A DNA stretch of 64,000 bases from positions 301,831 through 365,830 of the forward strand of contig CAWBKD010000022.1 of the NCBI GenBank assembly GCA_963789225.1, read 5' to 3'. This DNA comes from Palsa-504 sp963789225 (GTDB lineage Bacteria; Actinomycetota; Actinomycetes; Streptosporangiales; Streptosporangiaceae). The notes under the pieces were generated by a model, which saw nothing but the letters and a program-made list of their open reading frames with translations, was not told the DNA's origin and made no database searches. Shown here one piece after another: positions 10,476 to 18,969 of the stretch. The number at the start of each line of letters is the position of its first letter. Position 1 is the first letter of the stretch. The position numbers were made by a program, and so were the translations under genes.

Positions 10476-10958
10476 TTAGTGGTGAGGCTGTCCGCCTTGT
10501 CCCTCGCCGCCATCAGGATCACCGCCGGTTACCGGGGGAATCTCTGGAGGCACGGGGGGAAGCTCTGTTCCCAGCTGCCACGCGTCCGCCGCGATCCGCC
10601 AGGCGCCGTCCTGCTGCGGCCGGACCACGGCGCAGCCGCGCCCGCGCAGGGTGACCTGCTCGCCGTCGGGGCCGGTCCCGGCGACGTGCCTGTCGCAGGC
10701 GACCAGGGCCAGTCCGTCGGTCTCCAGCACGGTTCCCATCCGGATGGACAGCGGCAGGCGCAGCGCCATGACGTCGGTCAGGGCGCCGCGGAGATCGCGG
10801 TCGCAGCTGGCCGCGCGGCGCGGCCAGTGGGCCAGCATGGCCGTGCTCTCGTACTGGGCGAGCGCGGCCTCGAGGTCTCCGTCGCTGAGCGCGGCGCAGA
10901 CCAGCTCAAGAGCCTCCTCGGGCCGGCGTGCGGCGGGCGGCTTGATCGGATCGGGCAC
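10476..10958 (-). CDS. NTF2/SnoaL-like fold small protein
   Basis: About 160 residues with an N-terminal helix 'RPEEALELVCAALSDGDLEAALAQYESTAML' and a C-terminal strand 'GAWRIAADAWQLG'. This is the pattern of SnoaL/DUF4440-like NTF2 folds, which act as small enzymes or binding proteins. I prefer the GTG at 10958 because GGAGGTG (10971-10965) sits 6 nt before it; a GTG at 10967 would leave no room. The C-terminal tail is Gly/Pro-rich and low-complexity. It precedes the secreted repeat protein on the same strand. The function is unknown. Confidence 0.65.
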   Translation of the reverse strand: MPDPIKPPAARRPEEALELVCAALSDGDLEAALAQYESTAMLAHWPRRAASCDRDLRGALTDVMALRLPLSIRMGTVLETDGLALVACDRHVAGTGPDGEQVTLRGRGCAVVRPQQDGAWRIAADAWQLGTELPPVPPEIPPVTGGDPDGGEGQGGQPHH

Positions 10959-10967
10959 CTGTGGCAC

Positions 10968-11029
10968 CTCCGTTCCCGGCTTGGCTGCGTGTCCGCCGAG
11001 TCTGGCAGACCGGCACGGGGGGAACGGAG
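10968..11029. repeat. 10-bp perfect inverted repeat overlapping the Shine-Dalgarno of the NTF2-like gene
   Basis: CTCCGTTCCC at 10968-10977 is exactly complementary to GGGAACGGAG at 11020-11029, with a 42-bp spacer. One arm covers the ribosome-binding site of the minus-strand NTF2-like gene. It could be an operator or an RNA switch hiding the ribosome-binding site. Nothing else is recognised in the 10968-11076 gap. Confidence 0.45.
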
Positions 11030-11076
11030 CACCACTGGGGGAAACACCGGGGGACGGGCCGCGGGCGGCCTGCCGC

Positions 11077-14000
11077 CTACCCGGCTGCGGTCAGCCGCTG
11101 GTAGAGCGCGGTGGTCTCGGCCGCGGGGGGCACGCCAACCTGGTCGCGCAGCAGGGTGACCAGCTCCTCGTAGTGCCGGACCGCGCGGGCGGTCTCGCCC
11201 AGGCGCGCCCAGCTGTTCATCAGCTCCCGGTGCGCGGACTCGTTGAGCGGCTCGTGCGCCACCGCGCGGCGGAAGGCCGCCGCGGCGGCCTGGTGCCGGC
11301 CGGCGGCCGCCTGGAGCCGGCCCGTCGCGAGCAGGGCCGACTCGAACGCGCGGCGCAGCTCGTCCCGGCGGACCAGCGCCCATTCACCCGCCGACATGCC
11401 GTCGAGGAAGTCGCCGCCGTAGGCCGCGACGGCGCGCTGCAGGTCGGGCAGGGCCGCCTGCGCCGGGCGGGCCCGGCGCGCGGCGGTCAGCGCGTCCTCG
11501 AACGTGGTGACGTCGCATTCGTGCGGCCGGGAGCGGTCGAACCGGTAGTGGCCGTCCGCGTAGACCACCCAGCCCGGGTCGCCGAGCGCGCGGCGCAGCT
11601 CGCGCAGCGCGGTGTGCAGCGCGTTGCCGAGCTGCTGGCGCGATAGATCCGGCCACAGCGCGGCCGCGATCTGGTCCTTGGTCATCGGCGGCGAGGACAC
11701 GAGCAGGAACATCAGCTCACGGGGCTTGGCGTAGCCCCAGTCCGCGGCGGTCAGCGCGGTATCGCCGAACTCCACGACCGCGGCGCCCAGGGTCCTGATG
11801 CGAAGCGGTCCGGTAGGGGCCCCGCTCTTGGCCGTCTGCTGCGACGCCCGGGCCCGCGCGGGGGCGGGTCTGGCGTGCCCGTCGGCCTGCTCCGCCGGAG
11901 TGGCTGGCACCGGTGCCGCTGCCGCCGGGGAGGGTGCGGCCTGAGCCGGTGCAGCCTGCGGCGGTGCGACTGGTTCGGCGTCGTCCGGCGAGGGCAGGTC
12001 GGGGCTCAGCTCGTCCATGGTGGCGACCAGCCCCTGCTGCCGGGCCGCCGCGAACTGCTCCTCGCCGAGCGCGGACCGCACCGCCGCGAGGGTCTGCAGG
12101 TGCTGGGGCCGCTCGCACGGGGCGATCACGGTGCCGATCGCTTCCCTGATCGCCTCGGCGGCGCCGAGCAGTCGGCCCGCCTGCCTGGTCTTCCCCAGCG
12201 CGAGCGCGATGGCCGCGAGATCCTCGAGCACGCTGGACATGCGCCAGCGGTCCCGCAGTTCGGTGTGCAGCTCGAGGCTCCGGCGCAGCAGCGTGATGGC
12301 GGCCGGGTCGCCGTCCACGGCCGCGAGCAGCCCGAGCTGCTCCGCGGACCAGGCGATGCCCTCGCGGAAGCCGATCCCCTCGGACAGGGCACGGCTTTCC
12401 GTCAGCAGCAGGGCCGCCCGCTCGACCTCGCCCTGGTAGCGGGCGACCGTGCCCAGGCTGATCAGCGCCCACGCGGCCCCTTCGATGTCACCGAGTTCGC
12501 GGGAGGCGGCCAGCGCCATGCTGGCCTCCTCGGCGGCCCGGGCGAAATCGCGCTGCAGCCAGGAGGCGAAGGCAAGGTAGCCGTGCGCGCTGGCCACCCC
12601 CCACCGGTCACCCATGGCCTCGGCGACGGCGAGGCTCTCCGCGTGCAGCTCCATCGCCCTGGCGTACCGGCCCTGTTCGCGGGATACGCTGCCGAGGACC
12701 TGCAGCGCGCCCGCGACGCCCTTGGCGTCGTCAAGCTCGCGGAACAGCCGCAGCGCGGCCTCGCACCTGCGCACCGCCGGGGCGTAATCGCACTGCAGCA
12801 AGGCCAGCCGGCCGCCGCCAAGCAGCGCCTGGGCCCGCAGCGCGGCGGGCGCGTCGGGGGCGGAGGTGACCGCCGCGTCCATCCACTGCCTGACCTCGTG
12901 ATAGCGGCCGCGCAGGTACGCGTAGCGGTCCAGCGGGCCCGCGATCCGCAGCGCCGCGACCGCGTCCCCGGATTCCTGCGCGAACTCGAGCGCCCCGCGG
13001 AGGTTCGGCAGCTCGGTGTCCAGACGGTCGAGCTCGAGCTCCAGGCCGCCGGGCCCGGCCTCGCCGCGTTCGATCCTGGCCGCCGCCTCCTCGACCAGGT
13101 CGGTGTAGTAACCCAGGTGAGCCCGCCGGGCCTGATCCGTTTCCGCCGCCTCGGCGAGCCGGTCCCGCGCGTAATCGCGGATCGTGACCAGCAGATGGTA
13201 GCGCGAGTCGCCGCGGGTATGCTCCACCCGGAGCAGCGACTTGTCCGCCAGCCTGGTCAGCAGCTCCAGCATCGCGTCCGCGCGGATGTCGCCCCCGGCG
13301 GCCACCCGTTCGGCCGCGTCCAGCGTGAAGCCGCCGTAGAACACGGCCAGCCGGCGGAAGACGGCCCGCTCGGCGCCGTCGAGCATGTCGTGGCTCCAGT
13401 CCAGCGTCGCGCGCAGCGCCTGGTGCCGGCGCGGTGCGGAGCGCGCCCCGCCGACCAGCACCGCGAAGATGTCGCCCAGCCGGTCGGCGAGCTGCGCGGA
13501 AGAAAGGACCCGCATCCTGGCCGCCGCCAGCTCGATCGCCAGCGGCAGCCCGTCGAGCCGCTGGCAGATCGACAAGACCGCGCCCGCGTTCTGGTCGGTG
13601 ACGCGGAAGGAAGGCCGGACCAGCTGCGCCCGCTGCTCGAAGAGCTTGACCGCGTCGGAGTCGGCGAGCAGCGCCGCGGTCGGCGCCGTCGCTGGCTCAG
13701 GCAGCGACAGCGGCGGCACGTGCCAGTTCAGCTCGCCGTCCACGCCGAGGGCCTCGCGGCTGGTGGCCAGGACGACCAGGGCGGGGCAGGCGGCGAGCAG
13801 GTATTCGGCCAGGCTGGCCGCGGCCTCGGCGAGATGCTCGCAGTTGTCGAGCACGACGAGCACCGGATGGTCGGCCACGTGCTCGGCCACCGCCTCGATG
13901 GGCTCCTGCCCAGGAGTATCAGGCACGCCGAGCCTGGAGGCGACCGTCTGCGCGACGATGCCGGCGTCTTCGATCGGGGCTAGTTCCACCCAGCAGGTGC

Positions 14001-14190
14001 CCGACGCGAACGCGGCGCTGGCGGCGCGGGCGGTGGCCAGCGCCAGGCGGGTCTTCCCGGTACCGCCGGGCCCGGTGAGGGTGAGCAGCCGGCTGCGGGC
14101 CAGGGCGGCCACGATCTCGTTGAGCTCGCTCTCGCGACCTACCAGGGGAGTGAGCCGTATCGGCAGCTGCTCCCTGGTCAGCACGGTCAT
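11077..14190 (-). CDS. Large ATPase-TPR regulator with a C-terminal SARP (winged helix-BTAD) module
   Basis: A 1037-residue signal-integrating transcriptional regulator. An N-terminal NB-ARC-like ATPase has Walker A 'TGPGGTGKT' near residue 40 and Walker B-like 'VLVVLDNCEH'. A TPR-rich middle follows (about residues 400-720), then a Pro/Ala linker (about 730-790), an OmpR/SARP winged helix from 'LRIRTLGAAVVEF' with 'AKPRELMFLLVSS', and a bacterial transcriptional activation domain ending 'VGVPPAAETTALYQRL'. AfsR-type SARPs have the DNA-binding and BTAD modules first, so the order is reversed here. It probably activates nearby genes on sensing a nucleotide or partner. Its target, possibly the secreted-protein operon downstream, is inference. 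Confidence 0.85.
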   Translation of the reverse strand: MTVLTREQLPIRLTPLVGRESELNEIVAALARSRLLTLTGPGGTGKTRLALATARAASAAFASGTCWVELAPIEDAGIVAQTVASRLGVPDTPGQEPIEAVAEHVADHPVLVVLDNCEHLAEAAASLAEYLLAACPALVVLATSREALGVDGELNWHVPPLSLPEPATAPTAALLADSDAVKLFEQRAQLVRPSFRVTDQNAGAVLSICQRLDGLPLAIELAAARMRVLSSAQLADRLGDIFAVLVGGARSAPRRHQALRATLDWSHDMLDGAERAVFRRLAVFYGGFTLDAAERVAAGGDIRADAMLELLTRLADKSLLRVEHTRGDSRYHLLVTIRDYARDRLAEAAETDQARRAHLGYYTDLVEEAAARIERGEAGPGGLELELDRLDTELPNLRGALEFAQESGDAVAALRIAGPLDRYAYLRGRYHEVRQWMDAAVTSAPDAPAALRAQALLGGGRLALLQCDYAPAVRRCEAALRLFRELDDAKGVAGALQVLGSVSREQGRYARAMELHAESLAVAEAMGDRWGVASAHGYLAFASWLQRDFARAAEEASMALAASRELGDIEGAAWALISLGTVARYQGEVERAALLLTESRALSEGIGFREGIAWSAEQLGLLAAVDGDPAAITLLRRSLELHTELRDRWRMSSVLEDLAAIALALGKTRQAGRLLGAAEAIREAIGTVIAPCERPQHLQTLAAVRSALGEEQFAAARQQGLVATMDELSPDLPSPDDAEPVAPPQAAPAQAAPSPAAAAPVPATPAEQADGHARPAPARARASQQTAKSGAPTGPLRIRTLGAAVVEFGDTALTAADWGYAKPRELMFLLVSSPPMTKDQIAAALWPDLSRQQLGNALHTALRELRRALGDPGWVVYADGHYRFDRSRPHECDVTTFEDALTAARRARPAQAALPDLQRAVAAYGGDFLDGMSAGEWALVRRDELRRAFESALLATGRLQAAAGRHQAAAAAFRRAVAHEPLNESAHRELMNSWARLGETARAVRHYEELVTLLRDQVGVPPAAETTALYQRLTAAG

Positions 14191-14324
14191 GCTCCGCCCC
14201 GCTCGTCCCGGCGAAAAAGTTCCTCTATGCGAAGAATTTAGCCCCCGCGGGAGCGTGGGTCACGACGGCGCCCGGCCAACCGCGGGTGAAGGCTGGGTGG
14301 CCAGTGCGGAAGGCTGGGTAACCT

Positions 14325-14711
14325 GTGCAGATGGACGAGAACCGTGCGCAGCGGGTGGTCGACGCGCTGAGGGACCGCGGCATCGATGCTCACCTGAGGA
14401 AGCAAGGGGTCGACGCGTACGCGGTGCAGGTGCGCGCGGGCGGCGGGCGCGAGGCCGTCTGGGGGTCCGAGGGCACGACGGGCCTGGAGGCCGAGGTCCT
14501 GCTGGACGGGGACCTGGTCGGCTTCGTCCCGGAGATCCCCGGCTCCCAGTCTTTCGACGAGGCTCAGATCGTGGACGCCATCGCGCGGGCCGACTACGCC
14601 GAACCCGTCGGGCGGGAACGACCCGAGGCGCCTCCGCCCGGGCCCGCGCTGAGCCGGGAGGGCGGAGTCTTCCGCCGGTTCATCGAAGGCTTCCGCGAAG
14701 GCGCGCAATAA
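14325..14711 (+). CDS. Conserved-looking small hypothetical protein
   Basis: A 128-residue acidic protein that I do not recognise. It begins GTG-CAG-ATG, so the ATG at 14331 is an equally possible start. The N-terminal half alternates helix and strand ('RAQRVVDALRDRGIDAHLRKQGVDAYAVQVRAGGGREAVW'), suggesting a compact alpha/beta fold. The C-terminus, after a Pro-rich linker, ends in an amphipathic basic helix 'FRRFIEGFREGAQ'. It is transcribed divergently from the large regulator. The short direct repeat GAAGGCTGGGT occurs twice just upstream. Confidence 0.5.
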   Translation: MQMDENRAQRVVDALRDRGIDAHLRKQGVDAYAVQVRAGGGREAVWGSEGTTGLEAEVLLDGDLVGFVPEIPGSQSFDEAQIVDAIARADYAEPVGRERPEAPPPGPALSREGGVFRRFIEGFREGAQ

Positions 14712-14780
14712 CGGTGTCCCACCGATCCCGCTGACCCCATCCTTCCAACCCGTTGCGATTTCCGGGGAGGAAATGGGCTC

Positions 14781-14840
14781 CGGGGAGGATTTGGTGCACC
14801 CGGATACACCAAAAACTCCCGCCAGCCCGAATCCTCCCCG
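14781..14840. repeat. Nested inverted repeats between the hypothetical gene and xthA
   Basis: Outer arms CGGGGAGGATT (14781-14791) and AATCCTCCCCG (14830-14840) are perfectly complementary. Inside are TTTGGTG (14790-14796) and CACCAAA (14807-14813). A direct copy of TCCGGGGAGGA lies at 14761-14771. An AT-rich ATTATTTGT follows the outer stem, so it may be a terminator for the upstream gene or a two-state RNA structure. Confidence 0.5.
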
Positions 14841-14899
14841 ATTATTTGTCAGAGCGGTAACCGGAGCGGCTCACGTTCTGGTGAAGGGAGCCCGGTCAG

Positions 14900-15718
14900 G
14901 TGCGGTTGGCGACCTGGAACGTCAATTCGGTCAAGGCGCGGCTGCCGCGGCTGCTGCAGTGGCTGGCCGAGACCGAGCCCGACATCGTCGGCCTGCAGGA
15001 GATCAAGGTCGCGTCGGCCTCGTTCCCCGTGGCCGAGATCGAGGAGCTCGGCTACGAGGTGGCCGCGCACGGCGAAGGCCGGTGGAACGGGGTCGCCCTG
15101 CTGTCCAGGGTCGGTCTGGACCGGGTCAGCCTGGGCTTTGCAGGCGAGCCCGGGTACGAGGGCGAGCCCGGTGAGTCGCTTCTGCTTGACGAGCCGGGCC
15201 TGCGCCGGCCGGAGGCCAGGGCGGTCGGCGCGGACTGCGGCGGCATCCGGGTCTGGTCGCTTTACGCGCCGAACGGGCGCACGCCGGACTCGGCCCACTA
15301 CGCCTACAAGCTCGAGTGGTACGCGGCGCTGCGCGCCGCGCTCGCGGCCGAGCTGAGCGCCTCACCCGCGCTGGCGGCGTGCGGTGACTTCAACGTGGCG
15401 CCGACCGACGCCGACGTCTGGGACCCCGCGGTGTTCGTCGGGTCCACGCACGTCACGCCGCCCGAACGGCAGGCGCTGGCGGACCTGCGGGCGCTCGGCC
15501 TGCAGGACGTGGTACCGGCTCCGATGAAGGGACCGCACCCGTTCACGTACTGGGATTACCGCGCCGGCGCGTTCGGAAAGGACATGGGGATGCGCATCGA
15601 CCTGGTGTACGCCAGCCCGCCCGTCGTGGCCCGGGTGCGCGGGGCGTACGTGGACCGCGAGGCCCGCAAGGGCCACGCGCCGTCGGACCACGCCCCGGTC
15701 GTGGTCGACCTCAGCTGA
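14900..15718 (+). CDS. xthA: Exodeoxyribonuclease III
   Basis: A 272-residue exonuclease III-type AP endonuclease that incises abasic sites and trims 3' ends in base excision repair. Conserved stretches of the endonuclease/exonuclease/phosphatase fold are complete: 'ATWNVNSVKARL', 'QEIK' with metal-binding Glu, 'YAPNG', 'GDFNVAPTDADVWDP', 'TYWDYRAGAF', 'MRIDLVYAS' and the final 'SDHAPVVVDL' with catalytic Asp-His. It has a GTG start with GAAGGGAG about 10 nt upstream. The 3' end overlaps the convergent amidohydrolase by 8 nt. Confidence 0.93.
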   Translation: MRLATWNVNSVKARLPRLLQWLAETEPDIVGLQEIKVASASFPVAEIEELGYEVAAHGEGRWNGVALLSRVGLDRVSLGFAGEPGYEGEPGESLLLDEPGLRRPEARAVGADCGGIRVWSLYAPNGRTPDSAHYAYKLEWYAALRAALAAELSASPALAACGDFNVAPTDADVWDPAVFVGSTHVTPPERQALADLRALGLQDVVPAPMKGPHPFTYWDYRAGAFGKDMGMRIDLVYASPPVVARVRGAYVDREARKGHAPSDHAPVVVDLS

Positions 15719-16553
15719 GGATCCGCGCGGCGTTGTCGTGCAGGACCGCGCGGGCGACCTCGGTCGGCAGGTCGAGGTCGGCGAGCTCGGACAGGCAGCG
15801 CTCGGGCGTGAAGAACGGGAAGTCGCTGCCCCACAGGAACTGCCCGGACAGCCGGCCGCGCAGCTCGCGGATGACCTCCGCCGGGATCCGGCGCGGCGAC
15901 CAGCCGGAGATGTCGATGTAGACGTTGGTCTTGTGCAGCGCGATGGCGATCAGGTCCAGGTGCCAGGGCCAGCCGAAGTGCGCCGCGACCACGGTGAGGT
16001 CCGGATGCGCCGCGGCCACCGGGTCGAGCTTGAGCGGGTGCGCGTAGTCGATCCTGATGCCCTGGCCGCCTGGCTGGCGCGCGCCGATCCCGCTGGTCCC
16101 GGTGTGGAACAAGGCGATCAGGCCGTGCCGCTCGCAGGCCGCGAAGATCGGCCAGTACCGCGGGTCGTCGGGCGAGAACGCCTGCAGCGACGGGTGGAAC
16201 TTCACCCCGCGCAGACCGAGGGCGGCGATGTTCGCCACCTCCGCCACGGCGGCCTCGCCCTTATGGGGGTCCACAGAACCCAGGGCGGTGAACACGTCGG
16301 GGTAGTCACGGCACGCGGCGGCCACCGTCTCGTTCGGGACCCGCGGGCGTCCCGTCGCGGTCTCGGCGTCCCAGGCCAGCAGGACCGCCCGCGCCTGCAG
16401 CCCGCGGTAAAGCGCCGCCAGCTCGTCCAGCGTTCCGCGTCTGGCCGGGGAGCGGAAGTAGGCCTCGGCCGCCTCGACGTAGCCGGCCATGCTGCCGTCC
16501 AGCCAGTCCGGGGTCGGCAGGTGCACGTGGAAGTCGATCGCTCGCAACGACAC
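15711..16553 (-). CDS. Amidohydrolase-superfamily TIM-barrel protein (amidohydrolase 2 type)
   Basis: About 280 residues of the metal-dependent amidohydrolase_2 family, which contains hydrolases and decarboxylases. It starts 'RAIDFHVHLPTPDW' (HxH metal site), has 'GVKFHPSLQAFSPDD' in mid-barrel, a His in 'VAAHFGW', and 'LWGSDFPF' with the late metal-binding Asp. I place the start at the GTG at 16553, with GAGGAG about 10 nt upstream, rather than a TTG 18 nt earlier. It follows the flavoprotein gene with almost no gap and is the last gene of the three-gene left arm of the biosynthetic cluster, so it may hydrolyse or decarboxylate a pathway intermediate. Confidence 0.8.
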   Translation of the reverse strand: MSLRAIDFHVHLPTPDWLDGSMAGYVEAAEAYFRSPARRGTLDELAALYRGLQARAVLLAWDAETATGRPRVPNETVAAACRDYPDVFTALGSVDPHKGEAAVAEVANIAALGLRGVKFHPSLQAFSPDDPRYWPIFAACERHGLIALFHTGTSGIGARQPGGQGIRIDYAHPLKLDPVAAAHPDLTVVAAHFGWPWHLDLIAIALHKTNVYIDISGWSPRRIPAEVIRELRGRLSGQFLWGSDFPFFTPERCLSELADLDLPTEVARAVLHDNAARILS

Positions 16554-16554
16554 G

Positions 16555-17577
16555 TCAGGACAGCTCCTCAAGCTGGGTCGCGGCGCGCTGGCTGGCGGCG
16601 AGCGCGGATTTGGCGCAGCCTCCCGACCCGCCGGTGAAGGTGAACAGGCGCGGGGTGAGCCCTGCGACCTCGCGCAGGGTCAGCACCGGCGGGTCGCAGT
16701 AGCAGTCGGAGGCGCTGATCCGCCGCCGCGCCTGGCCGAGCTTCAGCAGGGGGAAGCAGGTGGCCGCCAGTCGCACGGCCAGGTCATGCCAGGAGCCGGT
16801 CACCGCGGTGGCGCCCGGGGAGGCGTCCCATTCGGTGGTCGGCACCCCGAGGAGCAGCCCGCCATCGGCGGTGGGCCGGCCGTACAGCCCGGTCCGCTCG
16901 TCCGAGAACCCGGGCGGGCGCCAGGGTCCGGCGTCGTAAACGGCGTACTGGATGGATTTGGTCCGATACGCCCCGGCGGGCCGCCCGAGCGCGCGCAGCA
17001 GCCCCGGTGTCCACGCCCCGGCCGCCAGTACCACCGCGTCATACTCGCGCATAGTTCCTGCGACATCAAGCGCGGCCCGGTGGACCCGAGCGCCAGGCCT
17101 GGCCGCGAGATCGGTGATGATCGCCTGCCTCAGCCCGGCCGGGGAGATATAGCCCGCCCGCCGCTCGCGCACGACCACATCCGGCTCCGTACCGGCCCAG
17201 CCAGCCTGGCCGTCTGCGGCCAAGAACGCCTCGGCGGGCGAGGTAAGCTCCGCCGATCCGGGCAGGGCTCGCTCGATCTCGGCCAGCTCAGCCGCCAGGT
17301 CGTCCCCGGGTTCGCGCAGGTAGGCAAAGCCCGTCTCGCGATAGCCTGCCCACCGTTGCAGCACCCGGCTCGCGAGGAGTTCGGTGAGGCTGGCGATCGC
17401 CAGTTCCCGCTGCCACGGGAGCCGATCATAGGCGCGCACCGCGCCGCCGGACGCCGCGGTCGCGTCCGTCACGGAGGGCGCCCCGGTCATCAGGTCGACC
17501 TCGGCTCCGGGCTGCTGGGCGAGCCGCCAGGCCAGCAGGGATCCGGCGAGCCCGCCTCCCGCCACACACACCCGCAT
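16555..17577 (-). CDS. FAD-dependent amine/amino-acid oxidase (DAO family), candidate hydrazine-releasing enzyme
   Basis: A 340-residue DAO-fold flavoprotein. The FAD site 'VAGGGLAGSLLAWRLAQ' is at the N-terminus, 'AVVLAAGAWTP' appears as 'YDAVVLAAGAWTPGL' near residue 165, and 'FTFTGGSGGCAKSALAAS' is the C-terminal FAD contact. In s56-p1 and triacsin biosynthesis a DAO-type flavoenzyme oxidatively cleaves the lysine-derived hydrazine to hydrazinoacetic acid, and this gene sits in a cluster with the other required parts. That role is inferred from context. It lies between a ligase-like gene and an amidohydrolase on the same strand, with tight spacing. Confidence 0.8.
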   Translation of the reverse strand: MRVCVAGGGLAGSLLAWRLAQQPGAEVDLMTGAPSVTDATAASGGAVRAYDRLPWQRELAIASLTELLASRVLQRWAGYRETGFAYLREPGDDLAAELAEIERALPGSAELTSPAEAFLAADGQAGWAGTEPDVVVRERRAGYISPAGLRQAIITDLAARPGARVHRAALDVAGTMREYDAVVLAAGAWTPGLLRALGRPAGAYRTKSIQYAVYDAGPWRPPGFSDERTGLYGRPTADGGLLLGVPTTEWDASPGATAVTGSWHDLAVRLAATCFPLLKLGQARRRISASDCYCDPPVLTLREVAGLTPRLFTFTGGSGGCAKSALAASQRAATQLEELS

Positions 17578-17601
17578 GGCCGCCCGCCGTCCGCGCTGGC
17601 T

Positions 17602-18969
17602 CTAGCGGCCGTCGGCCGTCGGGGAGACGGGAGCCTCCTCGTGGAAGCAGCAGGTGGCCGAGGCGCCGGAGTGCATGTTGATGCCGCCGGTGTCCGGGTC
17701 GGTCGTGCCGCGGACCCACATCCCGCCGTAGCCGCGCCCGCACAGGAAGGCTCCCCAGGTGAGCACCCACGGTTCGAGGCCGCCCTCGCCAGGGAACAGC
17801 TCGGGCACCGGCCGCACCCGCCGCTGCAGCACCCAGGGGCCGTCCAGGCTGGCCCGCAGCCGCTCGTCCCAGGCCTGCGCGTCGGTCAGCCAGCCGGCCG
17901 TCACGCCGAGGCCGCCGTGCATGGCCGTGGGCTTGAGGATCAGGTCCTCGCGCTGCGCGGTCGCGTACTCCAGCACGTCTACGCGCTCCCCGTCGACAGT
18001 GACCGGGCCGGAGCGCGCCATCCTGGTCCACGGCAGGAGCCGGTCCAGGCTGGCCAGCTCGGCCGCGGTGCACAGGTGGCGGTTAGCCTCATCGGACAGC
18101 ATCGCGAGCGCGCCCTTGGAACCGAACACTTCCGAGTCCACCGGCGTGAAGATCTTCACCTCGCCGCGCTCCACCGCGCGCAGCACCGGATCGATCAGCC
18201 TCGGCCCGTCCGGGTGCAGCAGGTCCTCGATCAGGAAGATCCGGTAGATGACGTCGACCGGACGGCCGTCGAGCCAGACCCGGTGATCGTGCATCGACAG
18301 GTGACCCAGATGGCACGGGACCAGGTCGATGCCCATCTTGGCCACCTCTGCGGCGCTGGTCCACAGCACGGCGCTGAACTCCTCTACCGCGGGGGGCCAG
18401 TCGACCGCGGCGACCAGCGCTCCGTCGTTCGCGCTGATGTCGCAGTCGGCCATCAGGGTGTTCACCTGTTCCGCCATGGTGTCCACGTACGACAGCGAGT
18501 GAGCGTGGACGAACTCGGCGAGGGCCGGATGCGCGAGCATCGCCCGGTTGAGCATGGCGTTGTCGCCCCCGCCTATGGTGCTACCCATGTTGAGTTCCAT
18601 CAGCCGGAAGCCCGAGGGCTCAGGGTACAGATCGGCCCTGGCCAGCCGGGTGGGCGTCGGAGTCCGGGCCCGCTGCGCGGCGGTAACCTGATCCTCGGTC
18701 AGCCCCACGGCCCGCGCGAAGGCGGCGAAATCACCCCCGAACAACCGGTCGGGCAGCGCCGTCAGCGCCTTGAACAGGTTTTCCAGGTCCGTGGCGAGCT
18801 GGGCGCGCTCGGCGCCGCCGAGGAACACCGGACGGGTCATGCACCGGTCGAAGTAGGTGGTCGCGCCCAGGTCGATCTCCCGGCTCGCGACGTCGATCAG
18901 GTCGCCCGGCGCCATCCCGCGCCCGGCCACGTCCCTCAGGTACAGCTCGGTGAGCTCACTGTTCCGCAT
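17602..18969 (-). CDS. ATP-grasp-like amide-bond ligase (circularly permuted/glutathionylspermidine synthase-like)
   Basis: A 455-residue protein that I place in the ATP-grasp fold by local features. These are 'FRLMELNMGSTIGGGDNAM' near residue 120, resembling the ligand/metal-binding Glu-Asn segment, and 'EDLILKPTAMHGGLGVTAGW' near residue 350, an ATP-binding Lys-Pro-Gly loop. The reversed order compared with classical ATP-grasp suggests a permuted arrangement. 'VDVIYRIFLIEDLL' is also conserved-looking. Such enzymes join a carboxylate to an amine through an acyl phosphate. It is the first gene of the left arm (ligase, flavoprotein, amidohydrolase) and diverges from the MFS gene. The substrates are unknown. 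Confidence 0.6.
   Translation of the reverse strand: MRNSELTELYLRDVAGRGMAPGDLIDVASREIDLGATTYFDRCMTRPVFLGGAERAQLATDLENLFKALTALPDRLFGGDFAAFARAVGLTEDQVTAAQRARTPTPTRLARADLYPEPSGFRLMELNMGSTIGGGDNAMLNRAMLAHPALAEFVHAHSLSYVDTMAEQVNTLMADCDISANDGALVAAVDWPPAVEEFSAVLWTSAAEVAKMGIDLVPCHLGHLSMHDHRVWLDGRPVDVIYRIFLIEDLLHPDGPRLIDPVLRAVERGEVKIFTPVDSEVFGSKGALAMLSDEANRHLCTAAELASLDRLLPWTRMARSGPVTVDGERVDVLEYATAQREDLILKPTAMHGGLGVTAGWLTDAQAWDERLRASLDGPWVLQRRVRPVPELFPGEGGLEPWVLTWGAFLCGRGYGGMWVRGTTDPDTGGINMHSGASATCCFHEEAPVSPTADGR

Noticed and set aside
8364..11159. A 931-codon plus-strand open frame
   Set aside because: It is antisense to the SDR, Usp and secreted-protein genes, rich in Arg/Gly/Pro, with no recognisable motif: a high-GC shadow.
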